In this document: positions 49,754 through 59,274 of the stretch, piece by piece
Layout: each line of letters opens with the position of its first letter
Position numbering within the stretch: position 1 is the first letter of the stretch
Origin: JADMIH01 sp036399775
GTDB lineage: Bacteria > Chloroflexota > Chloroflexia > QHBQ01 > JADMIH01
Assembly: GCA_036399775.1 (NCBI GenBank)
Contig: DASWMJ010000041.1
Span: 1 to 64,000 of the forward strand
Direction of reading: 5' to 3'
DNA length: 64,000 bases
The notes under the pieces: generated by a model
Databases searched by the model: none
What the model was told of the DNA's origin: nothing
The model's input: only the letters and a program-made list of their open reading frames with translations
Made by a program: the position numbers and the translations under genes

Positions 49754-50974
49754 ATGCCTCTGCGCTCCATACGCTGGCTCCGGCGGCTCCGAGGCCGCAC
49801 AATCCGGCACATAACCGTCTTCACCCTGGCCCTGCTCCTCATAGAGTTCCTTGACGAATTGACCTTCGGAGTGCGCGAGGCCGCCTGGCCCCTGATACGC
49901 GACGACCTGAACCTGGACTACTCCCAGGTCGGCATACTGCTGGGTCTGCCCAACCTCGCCAGCACCTTCATCGAGCCGCTTATTGGCATCCTGGGCGACG
50001 TTTGGCGGCGTCGGGTGCTGGTGCTTGGCGGCGGTGTGTTATTCGGTCTAGCTCTGCTCCTAACGGCTCTGAGTCAGCACTTCCTCGTCCTGCTTGCCTC
50101 TTTCATCCTCCTCTACCCGGCTTCAGGCGCGTTCGTCAGTCTCTCACAGGCCACGTTGATGGATACCGACCCCACTCGCCACGAGCAAAACATGGCGCGC
50201 TGGACCTTCGCCGGGTCTCTGGGCGTAGTCGCGGGCACCTTCTCGGTAGTCGCCGGTTCCTGGCTCGGCGTAGATTGGCGCACGCTCTTCCTGCTGCTCG
50301 CCGGGCTATCCTTCCTGCTCGTGATGCTTGCGTGGCGCTCCCCATTCCCCCGGCCCCAGCAGGATGATGAGGAGGAAGCGCTGACCTTGCGCCAGGGCAT
50401 CGCCGGTGCCTTCAATGCTCTCAGGAGGCGTGAGGTGCTGCTCTGGCTCACCCTCCTCCAATTCTCCGACTTCATGCTGGACATACTGCTCGGCTTCCTC
50501 GCCCTCTACTTCGTGGACGTGGTAGGCGTCGGGCCGGAGATCGCCGCCCTTGCCATAACGATCTGGACTGTCGTAGGTCTGCTGGGCGATTTCCTCCTCA
50601 TCCCCCTGCTTGAGAGGGTGCGCGGCCTCAACTACCTGCGTATCAGCGCGGCGGCTGTCTTATTGCTCTATCCCGCCTTTCTCCTGGTCCCTGATCTGTG
50701 GCCGAAAATGGCGCTGCTGGCCCTCCTCGGCCTCTTCAACGCAGGCTGGTACGCCATACTACAGGGCCAACTCTACTCCTCCATGCCGGGCCGGAGCGGC
50801 AGCGTCATGGCGGTTAGCAACATCTACGGCCTGGTAGGTGGCCTCCTCCCCATAGGCTTCGGCTGGCTGGCCGAGCGCTACGACCTCGCCGCCGTAATGT
50901 GGCTCCTGGCGCTTGGCCCACTCGCCCTCCTGGTAGGCATACCCAGGCAATCCCAGGACCGGCCTCCCGCATGA
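49754..50974 (+). CDS. MFS transporter
   Basis: 406 residues with about 12 membrane segments. Motif A-like GDVWRRRVLVLG follows the second segment, and there is a charged loop (RPQQDDEEEALTLRQG) between the halves. MFS proteins use proton or solute gradients; the substrate cannot be told. The gene follows the glycosyltransferase-like gene by 6 bp. Confidence 0.88.
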   Translation: MPLRSIRWLRRLRGRTIRHITVFTLALLLIEFLDELTFGVREAAWPLIRDDLNLDYSQVGILLGLPNLASTFIEPLIGILGDVWRRRVLVLGGGVLFGLALLLTALSQHFLVLLASFILLYPASGAFVSLSQATLMDTDPTRHEQNMARWTFAGSLGVVAGTFSVVAGSWLGVDWRTLFLLLAGLSFLLVMLAWRSPFPRPQQDDEEEALTLRQGIAGAFNALRRREVLLWLTLLQFSDFMLDILLGFLALYFVDVVGVGPEIAALAITIWTVVGLLGDFLLIPLLERVRGLNYLRISAAAVLLLYPAFLLVPDLWPKMALLALLGLFNAGWYAILQGQLYSSMPGRSGSVMAVSNIYGLVGGLLPIGFGWLAERYDLAAVMWLLALGPLALLVGIPRQSQDRPPA

Positions 50975-51987
50975 TCCTTATCTGGCTATCCCACCCGCCA
51001 CCAACCGCTCCCTTATACAACTGGTCCACCCATCCCAAAAATGTGCAAAACTCCACCCCAATACCCCACCAAATCATGTCCCAAAAACAGCCCCAAAGGG
51101 GATTAAGTTAATAGAAGCATGTTTCCGGCTACCGTAGCGCAACAGTAGCCACTACCCCTGAGAACCACCCTAATTCGTAATTAGCAATTCGTAATTAGTA
51201 ATTCTCAAGGGAACAGGGTACCGCTGGTGCCCCTGCCACAAGGATTGATCGTCATCCTCCTAGCTCCCAGGCTAAACTGATGCAGCATTACCAACATACA
51301 ATGCACAAAGAGCACCAACCCATCACCCCTTGTCATTCTGAGCGAAGCGAAGAATCTCGCTCCTCGCGTACCATGCGTATAGCGAGCCTCCTCCCCTCAG
51401 AACCAACAAGCCACAGTGGGCCACTCTTCTCACCCGTACACCTACAACCACCCTGCATCAGCCCAACCTCCGGGGGCCACACAGTACAGAGCCGGTAGGC
51501 TCTGTACAAACCAACAGTGGTCCGGTCCCAAAGCACCCAACAGGTGCCCAGGAACCGGACCCAAACCCTAACCAGGATAAGAAACCCACAAGTCCCAAGC
51601 CAGAAATCTAACTTCTAACTTCTGACTTCTGACTTCTGACTTCTGATTTCTTATCGTCCAACCAGTTGCGTTGGCAGGGGCAAGCATCTGACGAAAACAG
51701 CGTGCTTAGGCTATCACCCTGCCCGCGTGACCCACCACAACCAAACAAGAAGAGAGGGGCGCACTAACCCGCGCCCCTCCCCACCCACCCAAAATCATGC
51801 CAACCCCACATTGATGATACATAACATCCCTTACACATATCTAACTTCTATTTTCTAACTTCTATTTTCTAACTTCTGATTTCTATCGTCTAACTTGACG
51901 CTTATCCCGCACGCGCCTATACTGGTTACATCTCCTCTCGCCCGCTCCACTCTACATCCCTGCGGACCCTGAACTACTCTCAATAAC
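50975..51987. other. 1-kb non-coding interval full of repeats
   Basis: No gene seen. It holds a TTCGTAA/TTAGTAA array (51171-51205), a half copy of the dispersed palindrome (51329-51370), a 10-bp hairpin (51484-51507), an AACTTCT/GACTTCT array (51606-51651), a GGGGCGC hairpin (51756-51777) and a second AACTTCT/ATTTTCT array (51841-51895). Confidence 0.75.
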
Positions 51988-54636
51988 ATGGAATCCCCTC
52001 CCACCCCCGACCACCCTAAAGACTTGCCGCCTGCCAGAGTCAGACTGTCTGGCGTCGAGCCTGAGCCGCAACGCCTCCCCGATGCGCGGGTGCCGCCGGA
52101 GACCACCTCCGAGGAAGTAGCCCCAACCCAGCCCCATCGCAAGCGTGACAACATGCTCCCCATCGCCGGGCTTGCTCTGTTCCTGCTCGGCCTGGTGGCG
52201 CTCTCAACATGGTGGGTGCTCTCTCGCGAGGGACAGGCACAGGTTGGCTCGCCGGGCGTGCCTCCCAACGCGGTTGCCCTGGTCAATTCCTCCACCCCCA
52301 TAACTCCCACCCTGCCCACCGGCGCGAGAGACACCGTTGGCGATCTGGCCTACGCGCCGGAGTCCGAGCGGTGGACCCCCGCTTTACGAGAGGCCCACCG
52401 CGCCCAGCAAGAGGGACGATATAGCTCCGCCATCTCGCAATACTCCGCCTTAGTAGGCAGCGCATCGGCTGAGGAAGCCAGGGACGCGCTCTGGGGCCTC
52501 GCCTCGGCCTACCACGTATCCGGGCAGGACGACCTGGCGCTACGCACGTACTCCCTATTCGCCGGGCTGGACGACCCCCGTGCCGTGCGCGCTCTCGCCA
52601 GGATAGGTCAAATACACGCCGAGAACGGTCACACCTCCGAGGCGATACAGGCTTACGACCAGTATGCCCGCCGTGCAGGCCCCGCTCGCCACGCCGTGCT
52701 GCTCATGCAGGCGCGCCTCCTGGGCAGCGTCCCCGAAGCCGAGAAGCTATACCAATCGGTGATTGGCGACAACCCCCAGGACATAGACTTGCGGCAGGCG
52801 CTGGCTGGTCTGGCCGAGCTAAAGTCGCGGCGCGGCGACCATGCCGGGGCGCGCGATCTATACGACCGTCTCGCGCTCATACGCAAAGAGCGTCCGCGCG
52901 ACGTGCTGGACAACAGCGTTGCGCCCGCGGAAATACTTGCCGCCGGTGAAGTGGGGCAGATGCTAGACAGGGCAGGCGTGCAACGGCGCTTGCTCGACTA
53001 CATAAAATCCAACTGCAAAAGCGCATCTTGTGTCGACGCCCCGTCCCCCAATGGCCTTTACCTTGCGCTGGAGGCCCTGCTCAAGCTCGACCCAAAGGCG
53101 GTGGTAAGCGGCACCATATCGCCCATGATAGCCGCCCATATCTCGTACAAGGCCGGGTTCTACGGCAAGGCGATAAACTACCTCGATACCCTCCGCGCCT
53201 CATCTCCCGGCTCCCCGGACCTCCCATTGGCCTCGCTCATGACGGGCAAGGCCTTCGACTCCTTAGGCGACTCTCCCTCGGCTTACAACTGGTATACATC
53301 CACAGTCCAGACCTACCCGGCCTCCCCCCAAGCCCCAGAAGCCATAAGGAGGGCGGGTGATGCCCTCGAAGAGCAGTCCGCCTGGGATAGCGCACTCTCC
53401 GTGTACACTGAAGCCACCGTGAGGTACCCGAACGCAGGCGATGAGACCGCCCTGGCGCGAGTGAACGGCGGCGTGCTGGCATTCCGCCTGGAGCAACATG
53501 ACGCCGCGCTCGACCTTTTGCGCCCCGTACTGGCGACCGGCACCATATCGCCCACGATCAAAGCACAGGCCGCCTTCTGGACGGGCAAGCTAGAGCGGAG
53601 CATGGGCATGGCGTCCTGGAAGGAACAACTTGAGCAGGTCGCAACGCTGTCCCCCAGCAGCTTTATAGACTTCCGCGCCCGCTCCATCCTGGCCGGAGAG
53701 CCTGACGATGGCCCGGTGATACCTACCCTCAAGGAAAGTGGCACAACTATCTCCCAGCTTGGCACGCGTTACGCCGACGAATCCAGAGAGCGCGAAGAAC
53801 TACTAACCTGGGCCGCCAACCTCCCCACCGCCCGCAAACTCATCTCCGCAACCGCCACAATCCCCCTAACCGCAACTCAAAACCATGCCCTTGAGCGTAG
53901 CGAAGGGTCACAACTCATAATTCAAAACTCAGAACTACAGCGTGCCGTGTCCCTTCTCAACCTGGGGTTTGATACGGACGCGCACAGGGCATTCCGCGCG
54001 ATTGCCGAACAAATGCGAGAAGCAGGCGACGCCCCAGGTCTGGCCCAACTTGTCATCTACCTGCGATACCACGCCAGCCCTCTCACCGCTTTGACGATAG
54101 CCGAGACTTTGGAGGAGATGGACGCGCAGGGCGACCCTCTCGAGCGGCCCGCGCTCCTCCTCAAGACGCTCTACCCCACCCCGTTCGGTGCGCTGGTGAT
54201 GGAAGAGGCCGCCCTACGCGACGTGGACCCCCTGGTGATGTACGCCCTCATGCGCCAGGAGAGCCAGTTCGTGCCCGACGCTCATTCCCACGCCGACGCG
54301 CGCGGCCTCACCCAGGTGATACCCTCGACGGGCGCGGGCATAGCCGAGCAGCTAGGCGATACGCGATACTCGGTAGAAGACCTCTTCCTGCCCCACGTCA
54401 ATATCCGCTACGGCACCTACTACCTCGCCAGCAACATGCCCCAGTTCGACCGCAAGCTCCTCCCCACCCTGGCAGCCTACAACGGCGGCCCCGGCAACGC
54501 AGACCGGTGGCTGGCAGGCTCCGCCCTGATTGACCCCGACCTCTACACCGAGCGCATAGACTTCTTCGAGACCGAGCACTACCTCCGCCTCGTCTACACC
54601 AACTACGGCTTCTACAGCCAAATATACCGTCCGTAA
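51988..54636 (+). CDS. Membrane-anchored lytic transglycosylase with TPR-like repeats
   Basis: 882 residues. A single membrane segment (LPIAGLALFLLGLVALSTWWVL, about residues 55-76) follows a charged cytoplasmic tail. About 550 residues of TPR-like helix pairs come next (SAISQYSALVG..., EAIQAYDQYARRAG...). The C-terminal Slt domain (about 740-880) has the catalytic Glu in YALMRQESQFVPDAHSHADA, GLTQVIPSTG and AAYNGGPGNADRW, so it cleaves peptidoglycan glycan chains. A segment near residue 630-650 (ALERSEGSQLIIQNSELQ) is encoded by repeat DNA. No Shine-Dalgarno is visible. Confidence 0.9.
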   Translation: MESPPTPDHPKDLPPARVRLSGVEPEPQRLPDARVPPETTSEEVAPTQPHRKRDNMLPIAGLALFLLGLVALSTWWVLSREGQAQVGSPGVPPNAVALVNSSTPITPTLPTGARDTVGDLAYAPESERWTPALREAHRAQQEGRYSSAISQYSALVGSASAEEARDALWGLASAYHVSGQDDLALRTYSLFAGLDDPRAVRALARIGQIHAENGHTSEAIQAYDQYARRAGPARHAVLLMQARLLGSVPEAEKLYQSVIGDNPQDIDLRQALAGLAELKSRRGDHAGARDLYDRLALIRKERPRDVLDNSVAPAEILAAGEVGQMLDRAGVQRRLLDYIKSNCKSASCVDAPSPNGLYLALEALLKLDPKAVVSGTISPMIAAHISYKAGFYGKAINYLDTLRASSPGSPDLPLASLMTGKAFDSLGDSPSAYNWYTSTVQTYPASPQAPEAIRRAGDALEEQSAWDSALSVYTEATVRYPNAGDETALARVNGGVLAFRLEQHDAALDLLRPVLATGTISPTIKAQAAFWTGKLERSMGMASWKEQLEQVATLSPSSFIDFRARSILAGEPDDGPVIPTLKESGTTISQLGTRYADESREREELLTWAANLPTARKLISATATIPLTATQNHALERSEGSQLIIQNSELQRAVSLLNLGFDTDAHRAFRAIAEQMREAGDAPGLAQLVIYLRYHASPLTALTIAETLEEMDAQGDPLERPALLLKTLYPTPFGALVMEEAALRDVDPLVMYALMRQESQFVPDAHSHADARGLTQVIPSTGAGIAEQLGDTRYSVEDLFLPHVNIRYGTYYLASNMPQFDRKLLPTLAAYNGGPGNADRWLAGSALIDPDLYTERIDFFETEHYLRLVYTNYGFYSQIYRP
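53871..53939. repeat. Repeat block inside the transglycosylase gene
   Basis: CTTGAGCGTAGCGAAGGGTC (a relative of the dispersed palindrome core) is followed by AACTCATAATTCAAAACTCA, a STRR-like array, all in frame. Confidence 0.75.
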
Positions 54637-54692
54637 GAAGTTAGAAATTAGAAAATAGAAGTTAGATGTAAGATGTTAGAAATTAGAGATCA
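54636..54692. repeat. STRR-like TTAGAAA array
   Basis: AAGTTAGAAATTAGAAAATA-type 7-8-bp units begin right after the transglycosylase stop codon. Confidence 0.75.
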
Positions 54693-54727
54693 GGACAATG
54701 GTATGGGGAATATCCCTAATAGCACGC

Positions 54728-54875
54728 TCTATCCATTAGCAAACCCCAGTATCCTTGTCATTCTGAGCGCAGCGAAGAATCTCGTCCCTCGCGTATTAGC
54801 AAGGGACGCAAGCAGAGAAATTAAAGACAAGAATACACGCGAGGGACGAGATTCTTCGCTTCGCTCAGAATGACA
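54728..54875. repeat. Dispersed long inverted repeat, copy D (full)
   Basis: Left arm 54756-54797 (TGTCATTCTGAGCGCAGCG ... CTCGTCCCTCGCGTATT) and right arm 54837-54875 are complementary over about 38 bp around a 40-bp centre. An outer flank CTATCCATTAGCAAACCCC (54728-54746) recurs at 43525 and, inverted, at 60068-60090. Confidence 0.9.
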
Positions 54876-54983
54876 TAGGTAGACTTGGCACCTGCTTATT
54901 ATTACTGCGTTTCCCTTGAGTAAGACATGAGCGACGCAGCTTGCAACCTCAAAATATTGGCCCCCAATTCCTGCAACAAACTC

Positions 54984-55012
54984 TTGACAAACCTTGAACA
55001 ATAGTGTATGAT
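54984..55012 (+). promoter_or_regulatory. Promoter of the NDUFA9-like gene
   Basis: TTGACA (54984-54989), 17-bp spacer, TATGAT (55007-55012), and a CAGGAGG site before the ATG. Confidence 0.8.
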
Positions 55013-55038
55013 AGCCTCAACAAACAGGAGGCACTATT

Positions 55039-55977
55039 ATGCTATTAGTAACAGGCGGCACCGGATTTGTCGGTGGGTATATACTGGAGGCCCTTGAGGG
55101 CAAGATGCCGCGTGGGCAGGTGCGCGTCATGTCGCGGGAAGGGGCAGACCTGACCCGGCTTGGGCAGATGGGATACGACATCGTGCCCGGCAGCGTAACC
55201 AACTATGTAGACGTGTGGCGCGCCATGCAGGGCGTTGATACGGTTATACACCTGGCAGCCATCATCCGTGAGGTGCCCAAGAAAGGGCAGACCTTCGACC
55301 GGGTGATGGGCGAAGGCACCGAGAACGTAGCCAGGGCCGCAAAAGAGATGGGGGCCAGCCGCATCATCTTCATGAGCGCGCTCGGCGCGACCAGCATGTC
55401 CACCCCATACTTCAAGAACAAAATAAGGGGTGAGGAGGCAGTCAAAGCTTCGGGCGTCCCCTACACCATCTTTCGCCCTTCGTTCCTGATAGGCCCCGGC
55501 GGAGAGTTTACCGCCCTCCTGAAGCAGCTAACCATGTTCCCCATCGTGCCCGTGCTCGGTCCCGGCGATTACCCCGTCCAGCCCATGTACGTGCGAGACA
55601 TAGCGAGCCACTTCGCCCAGGCCCTTGACGATGAGCGTTACATCAACCAGACCTTCGAGACCGGCGGGCCGGAGACATTCGAATACAACGACATGATCCG
55701 GCAGACGTTGGAGGCGCGAGGCAAAAAAGGCTTCCTCTTCCACTCGCCGCTCTTCCTGGTGAAGCCCCTGATCCCCATAATAGATAAGGTAATGCCCAAA
55801 CTGATAACCAAAGACCAGTTCACCATGCTCCTGGAAGGCAGCGCCACCCAGGACCGTCGCTTGCAAGAGATCGGCGGCTTCGAGCCAACCCCATTCCGCC
55901 ACGCAATAGAGATCGCGCTCAAATTGCCGCCCCCTTCAACCTACGCTAAAGCAAAGGCCAGGCCCGCAGCCGCATAA
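55039..55977 (+). CDS. NAD-binding epimerase-like protein (NDUFA9 type)
   Basis: 312 residues of the extended SDR superfamily. The NAD(P) loop is VTGGTGFVGGYILEAL at the start; VIHLAAII and FRPSFLIGPGGEF follow. The Tyr-x3-Lys pair of active epimerases is not obvious (the matching place reads STPYFKNKIRGEE, with Y and K at a changed distance). This profile fits the complex I NDUFA9-like or NAD-sensing subgroup. Strong promoter and terminator mark it as a single-gene unit. Confidence 0.85.
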   Translation: MLLVTGGTGFVGGYILEALEGKMPRGQVRVMSREGADLTRLGQMGYDIVPGSVTNYVDVWRAMQGVDTVIHLAAIIREVPKKGQTFDRVMGEGTENVARAAKEMGASRIIFMSALGATSMSTPYFKNKIRGEEAVKASGVPYTIFRPSFLIGPGGEFTALLKQLTMFPIVPVLGPGDYPVQPMYVRDIASHFAQALDDERYINQTFETGGPETFEYNDMIRQTLEARGKKGFLFHSPLFLVKPLIPIIDKVMPKLITKDQFTMLLEGSATQDRRLQEIGGFEPTPFRHAIEIALKLPPPSTYAKAKARPAAA

Positions 55978-55989
55978 AGAAAATCCTTA

Positions 55990-56040
55990 GTTGAAAACAA
56001 GAAAATGGACGGCGCAGCCGTCCATTTTCTTGTTTTCAAC
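55990..56040. terminator. 24-bp perfect hairpin between convergent genes
   Basis: GTTGAAAACAAGAAAATGGA CGGC pairs perfectly with 56017-56040 across a GCA loop. The A/T-rich lower stem serves as terminator in both directions for the genes at 55977 and 56079. Confidence 0.88.
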
Positions 56041-56078
56041 TATCCTTTTGAACTTTGTGTTCGAACCTGGATTGGAAG

Positions 56079-56417
56079 TTATGCGGAAAGCGAGCGGTCT
56101 ATCTGTCGCTTTAGCTGCTCCTTGGGGGCGAAGCCTACCAGGCGGTTTATCTCGCGCCCACCCTGGAAGATCACCAGCGTGGGGATGTTGAATATGCCGA
56201 ACTGGCCGGAGGTGATCTCGTTGTCGTCGGTGTTCATCTTGGCGAAGCGCACCTTCTCCCCATACTCGACGCTCAACTCCTCCACAATCGGGCTGACCAT
56301 GCGGCACGGGCCGCACCAGGGTGCCCAGAAGTCCACCACCACCGGGGTCTCCGCTTCCACCACGTAACTCTGAAAATCGTCGTCGTTTATGCTCTTTACT
56401 GTATGTGTGCTTTCCAT
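56079..56417 (-). CDS. trxA: Thioredoxin
   Basis: 112 residues with the redox centre FWAPWCGPCRM and the cis-Pro loop NIPTLVIFQGG. It reduces protein disulfides in the cytoplasm. AAAGGA precedes the ATG, overlapped by TATAAT, so the transcript may be very short-leadered. Length normal. Confidence 0.97.
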   Translation of the reverse strand: MESTHTVKSINDDDFQSYVVEAETPVVVDFWAPWCGPCRMVSPIVEELSVEYGEKVRFAKMNTDDNEITSGQFGIFNIPTLVIFQGGREINRLVGFAPKEQLKRQIDRSLSA

Positions 56418-56689
56418 CTTATATTATATCCTTTCGTGAGATAGCTAAGCGTCATTGCTCGCACTACGCCCCTGCCACCGGCCCCATGAGAGGCCAGATT
56501 TCCACAGTGGCGTGCATCTATTATACCTGAGGGGTTAATCCCCAGTCAAGCCGTTGGGCAAAAAGAAAGGTCCTGCTAGCGCTGAACACCGTCCTCCCAA
56601 CGTGTCCCGACGCCAACAGGCCCTATCTCAGATTACGATTGAGGGTTACGCAACCCAGCCTTTATTGCGAACGACCATTGCTGCAAACA
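56418..56689. other. Non-coding interval
   Basis: About 270 bp between trxA and the hairpin at 56690. Nothing coding is visible. Confidence 0.5.
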
Positions 56690-56744
56690 TTATGATTTCT
56701 TCAATTCATGGCTCCGCAGGAGCCATGAATTGAAGAAATCATAA
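56690..56744 (-). terminator. 26-bp perfect hairpin after the anti-sigma gene
   Basis: TTATGATTTCTTCAATTCAT GGCTCC pairs perfectly with 56719-56744 across a GCA loop, ending 9 bp from the stop codon at 56754. It has the same design as the hairpin at 55990. Confidence 0.85.
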
Positions 56745-56753
56745 TCAGAGCTT

Positions 56754-58109
56754 TTACTTCTGCGCGGGCGGCACCGTGAACTTGAAGACCCAGGGGCCTT
56801 CTATATGCCTGGGATTTGAGGAGGTCCCCTTTCTGTCGCTGCCCAACTCAAAGTCGTCTTTTGACGTTAGCTCCGTCACGGTGAGTGTCCATTCGCCCTG
56901 TTTGTCGGTCAGGGAGGCGATTGTACCATAGGTCCACTTGTCCTTCGTTGTCGCGGTGCTTATCTCCGTGCTCGTAATGCTCATATGATTCTCACCAGGC
57001 TGCGAGCTAAAGTCGTCCACCTGCAAGGTCACTTGCGGTATGAATATCGTGCCGTCACCATCAGGCGGGCTGAAGCTCAGGTACGCCCGCGTCTCGCCCT
57101 GCGTAACGACGACCTTCTCAAGCGTCACGTTGACGCCGTCTACCCCAACAGTCTGGTTGACCTCTGCGATGCGGGTGCCTGCGTGCGTGACGGGCACACC
57201 GAAATCGAATGTAAACGGTCCTGCTACAGACTCCCATTGCTTACCAGGGGTCAATGGCGCCATTCTTGGCATACTCTCTACCTTCGATATGACCCACTCG
57301 TCAGGGTCAACACTCTCATCGGGACCGCTCGGAGGCGTTCTACCGGCGGGGCCAGTTTTGACCAGATTGAGCGATAGATTCAGCATTAGCTCATCAGGCA
57401 AATTGTCCAATGCGGCTGCATCGAAGCCAATCATATAGGTACCGGATTGGGGGCCACTTATGCCTTTGGTACCAAACGTCGGGGCGAACTCAATGCCGTT
57501 CGCGTCCTTTAGAGCAATATCGCCTACGGCAAGCCGCTCGTCCTCTGGGCCTTTGGACTCATATACGATTGCGATATGGTTCGCATCTGCGTATGCCTTG
57601 AGCAGCGTCACAGTATAGCCCCCTATAGTCTGGCTGATATTGAGGGTCGTACCGAGCTTATCTACGTGCCCGAACCTGATTATGGACCAACCGTCCTTGT
57701 CTTGTTCGGCTGTGCCCGGCACCTCTTTGGTGGTAGGGGTCTGCTCAGCTACATGTGTGGGGGTCGGGTTGCTTACGCTTGCCACTGGTTGATAAATGTG
57801 GTTGGGCGTGGACATGAGCGTGAATACAGCAATGCCCAGGGCCAGCACTAACACCGTAGCCACGCTCGCCAGGCTGAGTCCAGAAGCAAGCCTTCGCTTT
57901 CGCCTCGTCTGGGCGCTATCTGCCGGAGGGCGAGTACTTCGTACAGTTCGTGCAGGTTCTGCCTGATGCATCCAGGGAGTGGGTGCGATTTGCTCGGAGA
58001 CTTCCCTATGCACCTGTATCAGAATGCCGGGCCAGAGGTCGGCCTCAGCAGGCGTGTTGCGCCTTGCCTTTTCGTCCAGGGCGTCCCTGATAAATCTATC
58101 GTTCATCAT
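56754..58109 (-). CDS. Anti-sigma factor-like membrane protein
   Basis: 451 residues from the ATG at 58109, which has AAGGAGAAG upstream. A cytoplasmic N-terminus (RFIRDALDEKARRNTPAEADLW), one membrane helix (LASVATVLVLALGIAVFTLM, about residues 95-115) and a large external domain with two similar halves (IGGYTVTLLKAYADANHIAIVYESKG and the VNVTLEKVVVTQGETRAYLSF part) resemble DUF4179-type anti-sigma proteins. It follows the sigma gene by 44 bp and probably holds it inactive. Confidence 0.82.
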   Translation of the reverse strand: MMNDRFIRDALDEKARRNTPAEADLWPGILIQVHREVSEQIAPTPWMHQAEPARTVRSTRPPADSAQTRRKRRLASGLSLASVATVLVLALGIAVFTLMSTPNHIYQPVASVSNPTPTHVAEQTPTTKEVPGTAEQDKDGWSIIRFGHVDKLGTTLNISQTIGGYTVTLLKAYADANHIAIVYESKGPEDERLAVGDIALKDANGIEFAPTFGTKGISGPQSGTYMIGFDAAALDNLPDELMLNLSLNLVKTGPAGRTPPSGPDESVDPDEWVISKVESMPRMAPLTPGKQWESVAGPFTFDFGVPVTHAGTRIAEVNQTVGVDGVNVTLEKVVVTQGETRAYLSFSPPDGDGTIFIPQVTLQVDDFSSQPGENHMSITSTEISTATTKDKWTYGTIASLTDKQGEWTLTVTELTSKDDFELGSDRKGTSSNPRHIEGPWVFKFTVPPAQK

Positions 58110-58153
58110 CTTCTCCTTATCCCGTCGCCGGATGTTGAGGATCGGCGATATGC

Positions 58154-58714
58154 TCATTCCTTAATGGGTTGGGTGATCCATGTGGGAAGCAGGTGGCGCA
58201 GGCGCTCTCTGGCGTCGTGCAATCGCCGCCGCACGGTGCCGTGCGGCACCCCCAACCTGTTTGATATTTCGGTGTCGCTCAGGTCCAGGTAGTAGCGCAT
58301 GACGATGGCCGCTCGCTGTGCGGGTGCCAGTCTATCCAGGGTGGCCCATATCTCTTCCCTGGTCTCAGCCGCCTCTAACGCCTCTTCAAGTGTGCGGCCC
58401 AGCACTGGAGGCAGGGCATCCTCCGGCAAGACCGGGTCGTCCAGCGATACCTCGTGGCGACGCCTCAGCGCCATCAGCGTATCGTTGACTACACCCCGCA
58501 AGAACCAGGGGCCGAACGGTTTGCTTTCGTCAAACTGGCCGATCCGCTCGTAAGCTCGCAGAAACGCGGCCTGCGTTATATCCTCGGCCAGGGCATAGTC
58601 GTAGCTGATGAGGTAGCTGGCCCTGATAGCGCGGGTCTGGTGGAGGCGTACCAACCCCTCCAACCCGCTTATATCTCCCCGCTTCAACCGTGAGATTGCT
58701 TCGCTCTCGTGCAT
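58154..58714 (-). CDS. ECF-type RNA polymerase sigma factor
   Basis: 186 residues. Region 2 has YALAEDITQAAFLRAYERIGQF, region 4 has APAQRAAIVMRYYLDLSDTEISNRL and GVPHGTVRRRLHDARERLRHLL. Start ATG 58714 after AAGGA. The partner anti-sigma gene is next in the operon, so it is likely released by an outside signal. Confidence 0.92.
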   Translation of the reverse strand: MHESEAISRLKRGDISGLEGLVRLHQTRAIRASYLISYDYALAEDITQAAFLRAYERIGQFDESKPFGPWFLRGVVNDTLMALRRRHEVSLDDPVLPEDALPPVLGRTLEEALEAAETREEIWATLDRLAPAQRAAIVMRYYLDLSDTEISNRLGVPHGTVRRRLHDARERLRHLLPTWITQPIKE

Positions 58715-58825
58715 TATCTTTTCCTTAGTCACTGCTCTGTCTGAATGAAGGCCTTCTATGTCTATTATGCGCCAGCCTCCATACTTGTTCGGGGTGATAT
58801 AGAGAATACCGTAATTCCCTTACGC

Positions 58826-58854
58826 TTGACACCTGCCTGCGCGTAGCATATAAT
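58826..58854 (+). promoter_or_regulatory. Promoter of rpsU
   Basis: A consensus pair: TTGACA (58826-58831), 17-bp spacer, TATAAT (58849-58854). Confidence 0.9.
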
Positions 58855-58890
58855 CACCCTGATGACTTTGCGGAAGGGGGTGATTATACA

Positions 58891-59079
58891 ATGTCTGAAG
58901 TTACAGTTGGAGACAACGAGAGCTTTGAGAGCGCGCTACGCCGTTTCAATAAGAAGGTCCAGCAAGACGGCATACTGGCCGAGGCCCGCCGCCGCGAGTA
59001 TTTCGAAAAGCCAAGCGTACTGCGCAAGAGGAAGGAAGCCGCCCGCCGCCGCAAGGCCATGATAAAGGCCTCACGATAG
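58891..59079 (+). CDS. rpsU: 30S ribosomal protein S21
   Basis: 62 residues: VTVGDNESFESALRRFNKKV, then the basic RRREYFEKPSVLRKRKEAAR tail, the bS21 pattern. It binds the small ribosomal subunit near the platform. Start follows AGGGGG. The yqeY gene lies 195 bp downstream, the usual neighbour. Confidence 0.97.
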   Translation: MSEVTVGDNESFESALRRFNKKVQQDGILAEARRREYFEKPSVLRKRKEAARRRKAMIKASR

Positions 59080-59230
59080 TTGCCCCTTCCGTGTGGGTCT
59101 AGGTGCGCACGCGTGCTCCTGGACCCGCGCTATACGTAGCGCGTATTTCGTATTGCGTATCAATGGCACTACGAACGGTATGTCATAATCACCCATGTAA
59201 CCGTTTGGCACTTTGTTCGCACTACATCTC

Positions 59231-59264
59231 TTACGCACTACGCACTACGCACTACGCACTACGT
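59231..59264. repeat. CGCACTA array before yqeY
   Basis: Tandem CGCACTA units, ending about 10 bp before the yqeY start. Confidence 0.7.
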
Positions 59265-59274
59265 TTCACGAACC

